Source of the DNA: JASLQO01 sp002327525 | GTDB lineage: Bacteria > Pseudomonadota > Gammaproteobacteria > Pseudomonadales > Azotimanducaceae | DNA: 64,000 nucleotides | Reading direction: 5' to 3' | Assembly: GCA_030744435.1 (NCBI GenBank) | Contig: JASLQO010000013.1 | Location: 186,001-250,000 of the forward strand | Shown here: one piece after another, positions 1 to 7,373 of the stretch | Layout: each line of letters opens with the position of its first letter | Position numbering within the stretch: the first letter of the stretch is position 1 | The notes under the pieces: generated by a model | What the model was told of the DNA's origin: nothing | The model's database searches: none | What the model saw: the letters and a program-made list of their open reading frames with translations, nothing else | Made by a program: the position numbers and the translations under genes

Positions 1-752
1 GCGGGGTGCAGACAATAGCGGCGGAGGATACCAGACGCACCGGTACGCTGTTAGCCCACCTTGGCATCGTCGGCACACGACTGATTGCTCTGCATGATCA
101 TAATGAGCGTGCAGCGCTGGCCCGCGTGCTCGAAGTTCTGCGCGACGGTGCCGATGCAGCCCTCGTGTCGGATGCGGGGACACCCCTGATATCCGACCCG
201 GGCTTCAATCTCGTGAGCGCATGCCACGCGGAAGGCATGACGGTGTTACCGATACCGGGTGCATCCTCGGTAATGGCTGCACTGTCCGTGTGCCCGATTC
301 CGGCGGCGAGATTCTGTTTCGAGGGCTTTCTGCCTGCAAAGACTGCGGCGCGCAACGATTCTGTGCGCCGCATTCTCGGCTCGGCAACCACTACGGTGTT
401 CTTCGAGGCGCCTCACCGAATCGAGGCGACGCTCGAAGCGATCGCGACTCAGGATGCCGGGCGCGAGTTGATGATAGGTCGGGAAATGACCAAGAAGTTC
501 GAGGACTATCGATGCGGCACCGCGAAGGAACTGCTTGCCGGTCTGCGAGCGCGCGACGCGGTGCGGGGGGAGTTCGTTTGCGTACTGGCGCCAGCCAGCG
601 CAGACGGTGGCGTCACAGAGGAGGCGGAACGTGTATTGAGCGTGCTGGTTCGGGAAGTGGGGCCGTCCAAGGCAGCGCGGATGACGGCCCAGATCTGCGG
701 CGGCAACCGGTCGACGTACTACGATCGGGCGGCGGTACTTTCGCGCACTTGA
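1..752 (+). CDS. rsmI: 16S rRNA 2'-O-methyltransferase RsmI, 5'-truncated by window edge
   Basis: SAM-dependent methyltransferase that modifies the 2'-O of C1402 in 16S rRNA. The reading frame is already open at base 3, so the N-terminus lies outside the window. Visible family motifs are TIAAEDTRRT, SDAGTPLISDPG, the PGASSV loop with ALSVCP, and FFEAPHRI, all diagnostic of the tetrapyrrole-methylase fold branch of RsmI. The C-terminal part (GPSKAARMTAQICGG) matches the RsmI tail. Its TGA at 750-752 lies inside the -35 element of the rnpB promoter, so the two genes are packed directly together. Identification is secure; only the start is missing. Confidence 0.95.
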   Translation, partial: GVQTIAAEDTRRTGTLLAHLGIVGTRLIALHDHNERAALARVLEVLRDGADAALVSDAGTPLISDPGFNLVSACHAEGMTVLPIPGASSVMAALSVCPIPAARFCFEGFLPAKTAARNDSVRRILGSATTTVFFEAPHRIEATLEAIATQDAGRELMIGREMTKKFEDYRCGTAKELLAGLRARDAVRGEFVCVLAPASADGGVTEEAERVLSVLVREVGPSKAARMTAQICGGNRSTYYDRAAVLSRT

Positions 753-777
753 CTCGGATTGCGCGCAGGAGGATGGT
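749..777 (+). promoter_or_regulatory. Putative rnpB promoter
   Basis: TTGACT at 749-754, a 17-base spacer, then GATGGT at 772-777 (weak -10). This would start transcription at about 783-785, where the mature RNase P RNA begins. The -35 overlaps the rsmI stop codon. Confidence 0.5.
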
Positions 778-782
778 GGCGG

Positions 783-1173
783 GGAGCTGGCCAGGCAGTC
801 GCTGGCGCACGGGTTTCGACACGGCGCGAGAGGAAAGTCCGGGCTCCGCAGGGCAAGGTGCCAGGTAACACCTGGGGGGTGTGAGCTCACGGAAAGTGCA
901 GCAGAAAGCAAACCGCCCAAGGCGCCGAACGCGCGTTAGTGCGCGACCGGTGAACAGGTAAGGGTGAAAAGGTGCGGTAAGAGCGCACCGCGCAGGTGGC
1001 AACACACTGCGGCTAGGTAAACCCCACCCGGAGCAAGACCAAATAGGAATCCAACGGTGTGGCCCGCACCGGATTCGGGTAGGTCGCTGGAGGTTTTCGG
1101 TGACGAAGACCCTAGATGAATGACTGCTACACCGGCATTGCTGGTGACAGAACCCGGCTTATCGGCCAGCTCT
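783..1173 (+). ncRNA. rnpB: RNase P RNA, class A
   Basis: Catalytic RNA subunit of RNase P, which matures tRNA 5' ends. The conserved core GAGAGGAAAGTCCGGGCTCC (829-848) and the universal 3' block ACAGAACCCGGCTTATCGGCC (about 1147-1167) are both present, as is the internal AGGGTGAAAAGGTGCGGTAAGAGC-type P9-P11 region near 960. The 5' sequence GAGCTGGCC (784-792) is complementary to GGCCAGCTC (1164-1172) and forms P1, which fixes both ends to within a few bases. The length of about 390 nt suits a bacterial type A RNA. Minus-strand reading frames across it are spurious. Confidence 0.95.
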
Positions 1174-1217
1174 TTTTTCCCTGTCACGCGTGCAAGCGCG
1201 TTACAGGGAAAAGAGTC
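1173..1217 (+). terminator. Long stem-loop after rnpB
   Basis: An inverted repeat follows P1: T-run plus CCCTGT then ACGCG (1175-1190), loop TGCAAG, then CGCGT and ACAGGGAAAA (1197-1212). One C/T mismatch interrupts a stem of about 15 bp. It is a plausible 3' processing or termination structure for rnpB. The T-run lies on the 5' arm, so it is not a textbook intrinsic terminator in the plus direction. Confidence 0.5.
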
Positions 1218-1259
1218 TAAAAAATCCTTCGGTTATAACAAACAGATATTGTAGTTAAT

Positions 1260-1284
1260 GTAGATTCTAGGAAGATGAATCTAC
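1260..1284. repeat. 8-bp inverted repeat in the AT-rich region upstream of mraZ
   Basis: GTAGATTC (1260-1267) and GAATCTAC (1277-1284) are perfect inverted arms around a 9-base centre. The site lies 20 bp upstream of the DnaA boxes in an AT-rich stretch. It could be a protein-binding site; no factor is identified. Confidence 0.5.
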
Positions 1285-1303
1285 CCGCTCGGGAATTAAC
1301 AGG

Positions 1304-1323
1304 TTATCCACAGGTTATCCACA
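1304..1323 (+). promoter_or_regulatory. Two perfect DnaA boxes
   Basis: TTATCCACA occurs at 1304-1312 and again at 1315-1323, same orientation, 11 bp apart (about one helical turn). Both match the high-affinity DnaA box exactly. They lie in AT-rich DNA between rnpB and the mraZ promoter, 40 bp upstream of its -35. Confidence 0.8.
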
Positions 1324-1362
1324 AAAATCCTTATAAATCCGTGAGTTAACACGAATTTGCGG

Positions 1363-1392
1363 TTGACACCTTCAGGTGTGCGCGGACATAGT
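1363..1392 (+). promoter_or_regulatory. Putative mraZ/dcw promoter
   Basis: TTGACA at 1363-1368 is a perfect -35. CATAGT at 1387-1392 (18-base spacer) is the best -10. A 14-base palindrome, ACACCT-TC-AGGTGT (1366-1379), covers the end of the -35. The MraZ repeats follow immediately downstream. Confidence 0.6.
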
Positions 1393-1401
1393 GTTGTAAA
1401 T

Positions 1402-1426
1402 TGGCAGAAAGTGGGAAAAAGTGGGT
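1402..1426 (+). promoter_or_regulatory. MraZ operator, three 10-bp-spaced repeats
   Basis: TGGCA (1402-1406), TGGGA (1412-1416) and TGGGT (1422-1426) are separated by 5 bases each (GAAAG, AAAAG). This is the TGGGN-N5 repeat architecture described for MraZ binding upstream of mraZ in E. coli. The first copy is degenerate. Its position just after the promoter fits autorepression of the dcw operon. Confidence 0.75.
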
Positions 1427-1508
1427 CTCTCCAGGCAAATCGGGTAATGGCCATGTGTGATCGGGCTCAGAGCCGGATGCGGAGGAGCGCTCACGGGGTT
1501 CAACCGAC

Positions 1509-1967
1509 ATGTTCCGGGGTATTAGCAGCGCCAAGCTGGATGCGAAGGGCCGTATGGCCCTGCCCGTGCGCCTGCGCGGCCCTGTGGACGTGCGCTGCGA
1601 AGGTAAGTTGGTACTTACTATCGACATGCGCGAGCGATGCCTGTTGCTCTACCCCTTGCCCGAGTGGGAGATCGTCCAGCGTAAGCTGGAGGGATTACCC
1701 AATATCAACCCGGATGCCCGATTGCTGCAGCGGCTACTCATCGGTCATGCCACGGATATCGAGCTGGACGCGAATTCGCGGCTGCTGATTCCACCCAAAC
1801 TCAGGGAATTCGCGGGTTTGCAGAAAACGCTCATTCTGGCCGGGCAGGGCAATAAGCTCGAAATCTGGGCTGAGGAAAGCTGGAACGGCGGCGTGGACGA
1901 TTGGCTGGATCAGGCCCGTTCACGCCTCGCCACAGATGGAGATGCGTTTACCGGATTGTCGGTTTGA
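1509..1967 (+). CDS. mraZ: Transcriptional regulator MraZ
   Basis: First gene of the dcw cluster; an AbrB-like SpoVT fold regulator that represses its own operon by binding TGGG repeats. At 152 aa it has the family length. The sequence opens MFRGISSAKLDAKGRM, and a second AbrB repeat with LDANSRLLIPPKLREFAGL lies at about residues 85-105. The matching operator is at 1402-1426, supporting autoregulation. The last codon region overlaps the start of rsmH, so the two are probably translationally coupled. Confidence 0.95.
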   Translation: MFRGISSAKLDAKGRMALPVRLRGPVDVRCEGKLVLTIDMRERCLLLYPLPEWEIVQRKLEGLPNINPDARLLQRLLIGHATDIELDANSRLLIPPKLREFAGLQKTLILAGQGNKLEIWAEESWNGGVDDWLDQARSRLATDGDAFTGLSV

Positions 1968-2902
1968 ATGGCGATCACGAGCCGGTGCTCCGCGATGAAA
2001 CGGTGTCGTGGCTGACGGGGACGAACGGATCGGCGCATGGTGACTTCGTGGACGCCACTTTTGGACGCGGCGGACACAGTACGGCGCTTCTGGAACGTCT
2101 GACAGCAGACAGCCGCCTGCTGGTGCTAGATCGCGACGTCGAGGCATATCAGGTGGCGCTGGAGCTCGCGGGCCGGGATACGCGGATCACTGCGGTGCAT
2201 GGTTCGTTCGAAGATCTCGGAGCAGCGCTTGTGAGCGCGGGCATGGAACGCATTCGTGGCGCGATGATGGATTTGGGTGTTTCATCCCCGCAACTCGATC
2301 GCGCGGAGCGGGGATTCAGTTTTTCCGGCGATGGACCGCTGGATATGCGCATGGACCAGAGCCGCGGAACCACGGCGGCACAGTGGCTGAACAGCGCCGA
2401 CGAACAGGAGATCGGGAGAGTGCTGAAGGAATATGGCGAAGAACGCTACGCGCGACGTATCGCGCGGGCCATCGTCGCCGCTCGGCCTTTGAGCAGCACG
2501 GTACAACTGGCGCAGGTCGTGGTTGGTGCACAACCACGACATCGGGGGAGCAAGCACGGAGCCACCCGCACGTTTCAGGCGGTACGCATACAGGTCAATG
2601 CAGAGCTCGATCAGGTGAAGACCGGCTTGCTCACGTTGTTCAGTGCGCTGCAGGAAGGCGGACGGCTGGCCGTCATCAGCTTTCACTCCCTGGAAGATCG
2701 CATCGTCAAACGTACCTTTCGAGACTGGAGCCGACCTGCCTCGATGCCCAGGCGACTGCCGATCACCGTGACGCAAACGCAGGTACCTGGACGTGTGGTC
2801 GCAGGTCCGGTGCGCGCGGGTGAAAGCGAGCGCAGGCATAACCCCAGGGCGCGCAGCGCAACGTTACGTGTCATCGAACGCCTGGAAGGAGCGCTGAGTT
2901 GA
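1964..2902 (+). CDS. rsmH: 16S rRNA (cytosine1402-N4)-methyltransferase RsmH
   Basis: Methylates N4 of C1402 in 16S rRNA, the same nucleotide modified by RsmI at the other end of this region. Motifs seen: HEPVLRDETV near the N-terminus, DATFGRGGHS (SAM motif I), MMDLGVSSPQLDRAERGFSF, the GPLDMRMD segment and VISFHSLEDRIVK. The longer open frame begins inside mraZ, but the conserved N-terminus fits a TTG start at 1964 overlapping the mraZ stop, giving 312 aa. A TTG start agrees with ftsL downstream, which also starts with TTG. Confidence 0.93.
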   Translation: MNGDHEPVLRDETVSWLTGTNGSAHGDFVDATFGRGGHSTALLERLTADSRLLVLDRDVEAYQVALELAGRDTRITAVHGSFEDLGAALVSAGMERIRGAMMDLGVSSPQLDRAERGFSFSGDGPLDMRMDQSRGTTAAQWLNSADEQEIGRVLKEYGEERYARRIARAIVAARPLSSTVQLAQVVVGAQPRHRGSKHGATRTFQAVRIQVNAELDQVKTGLLTLFSALQEGGRLAVISFHSLEDRIVKRTFRDWSRPASMPRRLPITVTQTQVPGRVVAGPVRAGESERRHNPRARSATLRVIERLEGALS

Positions 2903-3168
2903 GTCGGGCGCTGATTCTGGCATTCACCGGCACGGTGGGGGTCGCGGCGGTTTTTACGGGCGTCGAGGTCGCACTAACCGTGCACGAGGTACGCGCGCTG
3001 CATGCGGAGCTCGAACAGACGAGGCGAGCCCAGAATCAGTTGATGGCGGAACATAGCCGCCTGTTGCTGGAGCGGAGTGCTCTGGCTGCCTACCAGAACG
3101 TTGAGCAACTGGCTGAAACGGAGCTCGCGATGCAGTTTCCCGATCACGTGGAGCTTTTGTCCCAATGA
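2899..3168 (+). CDS. ftsL: Cell division protein FtsL
   Basis: Small bitopic divisome protein that forms a complex with FtsB and FtsQ and activates FtsWI. At 89 aa it has a short cytoplasmic tail, one membrane segment at about residues 4-26, then a heptad-like periplasmic coiled coil (about 30-75, ALHAELEQTRRAQNQL). Sequence conservation is low in this family, so position between rsmH and ftsI and the topology carry the call. The TTG start overlaps the rsmH stop by 4 bases, and the 3' end overlaps the ftsI start by 4. Confidence 0.9.
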   Translation: MSRALILAFTGTVGVAAVFTGVEVALTVHEVRALHAELEQTRRAQNQLMAEHSRLLLERSALAAYQNVEQLAETELAMQFPDHVELLSQ

Positions 3169-4856
3169 GGAGTTCCAACGGTGTGCGGATCCCGGCGAGG
3201 AACCAGGTGAAACGCTGGCGTCACTACACGGTGGTAATCCTGTTCGCGGGAACCTGCGTTGCTCTGAGTGCCCGGGTGATCTACCTCGGCTCAACTGAGC
3301 GCGACTTCCTGCAGGAGCAGGGCGATGCGCGCTCGGTCAGGGTTGAAAAGATCCCGTCTCACCGTGGCGTGGTCTACGACCGGCATGGCGAACCTCTGGC
3401 AGTCAGCACGCCCGTGGTGGCCGTGTGGACGGATCCGAGGCGCGATGCTCTATCGGACAGTCAACTCGGACAGGTCGCGAACGCCGTGGGTGCGAATGCG
3501 GGCGAGTTGCGGGCCGTGTTGGACGCCAAACACGACCGATCATTCGCCTATCTGAAACGCCAGGTGTCTTGGGCGGAAAGCGAGCGCCTCAGGGCATTGG
3601 ACATTGAGGGTGTGCATTTCATCAACGAGTACCGCCGTTATTATCCAGGCGCCGAGACGGTTGCCCACGTCGTGGGCGTGACGGATGTCGACGACATCGG
3701 TCTGGAGGGAATCGAGCTGGCATACGATCACGTGCTCAAAGGCAGCGCTGGTGAAAAGGTCGTGCTGCGCGATCGCAAGGGTAACAACATCCGTGATCTG
3801 GACTACCGCAGTGCGCCTCGCTTCGGTTCAGACATCGCATTGAGCATCGACCTTCGTCTGCAGTACCTGGCCTACCGGGAGCTGAAAGCGGCAATCGAGG
3901 GGCATGAGGCCTCGTCCGGTTCGATTGTGATGCTTGACGTGAACACAGGAGAGATTCTGGCGCTGGCAAATCAGCCCTCATACAACCCCAACGACGTGCT
4001 CGACTCCGCGCGTATGCGCAACCGGGCAGTGACCGACAGTTACGAGCCGGGTTCCACGGTAAAGCCGTTCACCGTGCTTGCGGCACTGGAGTCGGGGCGG
4101 TTCGCCTCCGACACGCTGATCGATACCGGGCCCGGTTATTTCAACGTCGGACCCAAACTCATCCAGGATCCCGTCAACCGGGGGATCATCAGCCTCGCCG
4201 AGGCACTGAAAAAGTCGAGCCAGGTAGGTTTTGCGCGCATCGCTCTCAACCTGGAGAAGCAGGCCGTGTTCGGGGTATTTGCCAGGGCGGGTTTCGGCGA
4301 CTTCGTCGGTGCGGGCTTGCCTGGTGAAACGCCGGGCACATTGCGGGATGAGGGACTTTCGCGCCCTCTGGAGAGAGTGACGCTTGCATACGGTTATGGA
4401 TTGTCGGTCACGCCACTGCAGCTCGCACGCGCCTATCTCACGATTGCCACGGGCGGAATTCGGCTGCCGGTCTCCATCGTACGGCAGAATCGAGTTCCTG
4501 ATGGGGAGCGCATGTTCGATGCCCATCTGGTCATCGAAGTGCGCGAAATGCTCGAAGGGGTGACCGCGCCGGACGGAACCGCGCCCGGCGCCCGGGTGGA
4601 CGGCTACCGTGTGGGCGGGAAAACCGGCACGGCCCGTAAGGTCGGTGCCGGTGGCTACTCTGACGAGCGCCACGTGGCGTTGTTTGCCGGCATTGCTCCT
4701 ATCGATGATCCGCGGGTGGTGATGGTGGTGATCATCAACGAGCCGCAGCGTTCGTTGATTAGCGGCGGTGCTGTGGCGGCACCGGTGTTCTCGAGAGTTG
4801 CCGGTCGTGCACTGCGGCTGCTCGGCGTGCCGCCGAGCTGGTCGGAGGCGGTATGA
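3165..4856 (+). CDS. ftsI: Septal peptidoglycan transpeptidase FtsI (PBP3)
   Basis: Class B penicillin-binding protein that crosslinks septal peptidoglycan with FtsW. A membrane anchor lies at about residues 20-40, the pedestal domain includes RGVVYDRHGEPLAVS, and the transpeptidase domain follows from about 245. The acylation motif is STVK (Ser297, Lys300) and the third motif is KTG (486-488). The second motif, normally SxN, reads Ser351-Ser352-Gln353 in the context KKSSQVGFARIA, an N-to-Q change from the usual SSN of FtsI. At 563 aa the length is normal. The ATG overlaps ftsL, and the 3' end overlaps murE (ATGA). Confidence 0.95.
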   Translation: MRSSNGVRIPARNQVKRWRHYTVVILFAGTCVALSARVIYLGSTERDFLQEQGDARSVRVEKIPSHRGVVYDRHGEPLAVSTPVVAVWTDPRRDALSDSQLGQVANAVGANAGELRAVLDAKHDRSFAYLKRQVSWAESERLRALDIEGVHFINEYRRYYPGAETVAHVVGVTDVDDIGLEGIELAYDHVLKGSAGEKVVLRDRKGNNIRDLDYRSAPRFGSDIALSIDLRLQYLAYRELKAAIEGHEASSGSIVMLDVNTGEILALANQPSYNPNDVLDSARMRNRAVTDSYEPGSTVKPFTVLAALESGRFASDTLIDTGPGYFNVGPKLIQDPVNRGIISLAEALKKSSQVGFARIALNLEKQAVFGVFARAGFGDFVGAGLPGETPGTLRDEGLSRPLERVTLAYGYGLSVTPLQLARAYLTIATGGIRLPVSIVRQNRVPDGERMFDAHLVIEVREMLEGVTAPDGTAPGARVDGYRVGGKTGTARKVGAGGYSDERHVALFAGIAPIDDPRVVMVVIINEPQRSLISGGAVAAPVFSRVAGRALRLLGVPPSWSEAV

Positions 4857-6289
4857 GCATGACGCTTGCCCAACTGCTCGAAGATCCGTTGCTCGCTGAC
4901 GCCCAGATCAACGACCTGGTTGAGGATTCGCGTGCGGTTCGCGCGGGAGACGCCTTCATCGCTGTGGCGGGAGATGTCAGCGACGGGCATCTCTACGTGG
5001 CCGAGGCGGTTGCCGCAGGGGCCGCGTGCGTTATCTCGGAACGTGAAGTCGATGCGAGCGTTCCCCTGGCGGTGGTCGAAAATCTGCGGTCGAAGCGGGG
5101 TGAACTCGCGGCGCGTTTTTACGGAAATCCATCGGCCGACTTGACCTGCGCGGCGGTGACCGGCACCAATGGCAAGACATCGGTTGCGTTTCACATCGCG
5201 GAACTCGCCAGCCTCTGCGGGCGACGCTGCGGCTACATGGGTACCGTTGGCTGGGGCCAGGTGCCCGACCTGAAATCCGCGCAGTTGACTACCGAGGTGG
5301 CTTGTACGCTGCAGCGGCGCCTGGCGCGACTGCGTGAAGACGGCTGTGCGTGGGCAGCACTCGAGGCGAGTTCACACGCGCTCGAACAACGGCGCCTTGA
5401 TGGTGTTCACATCCAGGTCGCGGTGTTCACCAATCTCACCCGCGATCATCTGGACTATCACGAAGACTTCGAAGCCTATGCTCGAGCAAAGCGCCGCCTG
5501 TTCGACTTTCAGTCCGTGCGTTGTTCGGTGATCTGCTGTGATGATGACTATGGTGCCGGGTTGGCGGAGGCGCTAAGGGCGCGCGGCGACCGGGTGCTGA
5601 CCTATGGTGAGGATGGTGACATCCGCTTCGTGCGCCATGGAGGCGACGCCACCCATCAGCGCGGCAGCCTGCAAACCCCATGGGGCAGCCGCGATGTAGT
5701 GATACCGCTACTCGGGTGTTTTAGTGCCACGAATGTCATGGCGGCGGTCGGTGTTCTGGCAGATGCCGGGATGGCACTCGACGCGCTGGCGGGCGCGATC
5801 GAAAAGCTGACTCCCGTACCGGGGCGCCTCGAACAGTTCCCCATCCGGGATGGCGCCCTGCTGGTGGTCGATTTCGCGCACACACCGGATGCGTTGACCA
5901 AGGCGCTGCTGGCACTGCGCCCGCATTGCACCAGCCGGCTCATCTGCGTGGTCGGTTGCGGAGGAGATCGCGATCGCGGCAAACGTCCTCAGATGGCGCG
6001 TGCGGCAGAGCTCGGCGCGGATGTCGTCTGGCTGACCAGCGACAATCCGCGCAGCGAAGATCCGGCACACATCATCGATGACATGCGCGCGGGGCTCGGT
6101 GGTACGGGCTGTGTGCACGAGTGCATCGACCGCCGGGATGCCATTCAGCGCGCGGTAACGGCGAGCGTCGCGGGTGACGTGGTGCTTATCGCCGGTAAGG
6201 GACACGAGGACTATCAGGAAGTTTCTGGCGGGCGATACGCGTACAGCGATAGGGACGTCGCGCGCACATTGAGTGGAGGACGTGGCTGA
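4853..6289 (+). CDS. murE: UDP-MurNAc-L-Ala-D-Glu:meso-DAP ligase MurE
   Basis: Cytoplasmic Mur ligase adding meso-diaminopimelate to UDP-MurNAc-L-Ala-D-Glu. The ATP loop TGTNGKTSVAFHIAEL, the conserved LEASSHALEQ and LTRDHLDYH segments, and the DAP-selecting DNPR motif (SDNPRSEDP) are all seen, so the stem peptide is the Gram-negative DAP type. At 478 aa it is a single MurE, not a MurE-MurF fusion. Its TGA shares one base with the ATG of mraY, leaving no room for murF, which follows murE in most gammaproteobacteria. Confidence 0.95.
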   Translation: MSMTLAQLLEDPLLADAQINDLVEDSRAVRAGDAFIAVAGDVSDGHLYVAEAVAAGAACVISEREVDASVPLAVVENLRSKRGELAARFYGNPSADLTCAAVTGTNGKTSVAFHIAELASLCGRRCGYMGTVGWGQVPDLKSAQLTTEVACTLQRRLARLREDGCAWAALEASSHALEQRRLDGVHIQVAVFTNLTRDHLDYHEDFEAYARAKRRLFDFQSVRCSVICCDDDYGAGLAEALRARGDRVLTYGEDGDIRFVRHGGDATHQRGSLQTPWGSRDVVIPLLGCFSATNVMAAVGVLADAGMALDALAGAIEKLTPVPGRLEQFPIRDGALLVVDFAHTPDALTKALLALRPHCTSRLICVVGCGGDRDRGKRPQMARAAELGADVVWLTSDNPRSEDPAHIIDDMRAGLGGTGCVHECIDRRDAIQRAVTASVAGDVVLIAGKGHEDYQEVSGGRYAYSDRDVARTLSGGRG

Positions 6290-7371
6290 TGCTGTTGTGG
6301 CTCACGAACTACCTGGCAGAATTCATTAGCGGCTTTTCGGTGTTCCAGTACCTGACCTTCCGCACCATGGTGGCTGTGGTGACCGCCCTCGGCATCTCTT
6401 TGTTGATTGGTCCGAGGGTCATTGACAAGCTGAGCTTGTACCAGATCGGCCAGACAGTGAGAGAGGATGGTCCGCAGAGCCACCTGTCGAAAGCCGGTAC
6501 TCCGACAATGGGTGGCGCCCTCATCATCATCGTCATTCTCATCAGCACCCTGCTGTGGGGAGATCTGAGCAACCGCTACGTGTGGACGGCACTGATCGTG
6601 ACTCTGGCGTTCGGAGCCGTTGGGTGGGTGGACGACTACCTGAAGATCGTACGTAAGAACAGTGACGGTCTCATCGCGCGCTGGAAGTATTTCTGGCAGT
6701 CCGTATTCGGGCTGGGTGCGGCGATCTTTCTCTACCTGAGCGCGGAAACGCCGATAGAAACCAGTCTCATCGTGCCATTTTTCAAGAACGTCGCCATACC
6801 GCTTGGCATAGGCTACGTGGTCATCACCTATTTCGTGATTGTGGGCATGAGCAATGCGGTGAATCTCACCGATGGCCTGGACGGGCTCGCCATCATGCCG
6901 ACCGTGATGGTGAGTGCCGCGCTCGGATTGATCTCCTATCTCGCCGGCCATGCCGAGTTCGCGACCTACCTGCAGATTCCCCACATACCGCTGGCGGGTG
7001 AGCTGGCGGTGTTCTGCGGTGCTCTGATTGGTGCGGGACTCGGCTTTCTATGGTTCAACGCCTACCCGGCTCAGGTGTTCATGGGTGATGTGGGTGCGCT
7101 GGCACTGGGTGCCGCTATCGCCGTGGTGGCGGTTGTGGTCAGACACGAGATCGTGTTGTTCATCATGGGCGGATTGTTCGTACTCGAGACGGTGTCGGTC
7201 ATTCTGCAAGTGGGTTCCTACCGTCTCACCGGTAAGCGCATCTTCCGAATGGCGCCGCTGCACCATCACTTCGAACTCAAAGGCTGGCCGGAACCACGGG
7301 TGATCGCGCGCTTCTGGATCATTACCTTGCTGCTCGTGCTCGTGGGTCTTTCGACCCTCAAACTGAGGTAA
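6289..7371 (+). CDS. mraY: Phospho-MurNAc-pentapeptide transferase MraY
   Basis: Integral membrane enzyme moving phospho-MurNAc-pentapeptide to undecaprenyl phosphate (lipid I). About ten membrane segments are predictable. Signature motifs are PTMGGALII, GWVDDYLKIV (catalytic aspartates), NLTDGLDGLA and FMGDVGALALG, with the C-terminal histidine-rich PLHHHFELKGW. At 360 aa the length matches the E. coli protein. It is placed directly after murE with a 1-base overlap and 2 bases before murD. Confidence 0.97.
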   Translation: MLLWLTNYLAEFISGFSVFQYLTFRTMVAVVTALGISLLIGPRVIDKLSLYQIGQTVREDGPQSHLSKAGTPTMGGALIIIVILISTLLWGDLSNRYVWTALIVTLAFGAVGWVDDYLKIVRKNSDGLIARWKYFWQSVFGLGAAIFLYLSAETPIETSLIVPFFKNVAIPLGIGYVVITYFVIVGMSNAVNLTDGLDGLAIMPTVMVSAALGLISYLAGHAEFATYLQIPHIPLAGELAVFCGALIGAGLGFLWFNAYPAQVFMGDVGALALGAAIAVVAVVVRHEIVLFIMGGLFVLETVSVILQVGSYRLTGKRIFRMAPLHHHFELKGWPEPRVIARFWIITLLLVLVGLSTLKLR

Positions 7372-7373
7372 CG

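Noticed and set aside
1217..1345. Chromosomal origin of replication near rnpB
   Set aside because: Only two DnaA boxes, no dnaA/dnaN/gyrB neighbours and no clear unwinding repeats. A regulatory or titration site is the safer reading.
4853..6289. MurE-MurF fusion to explain the missing murF
   Set aside because: The ORF is 478 aa with one ATP loop and one C-terminal Mur domain, so it is MurE alone.
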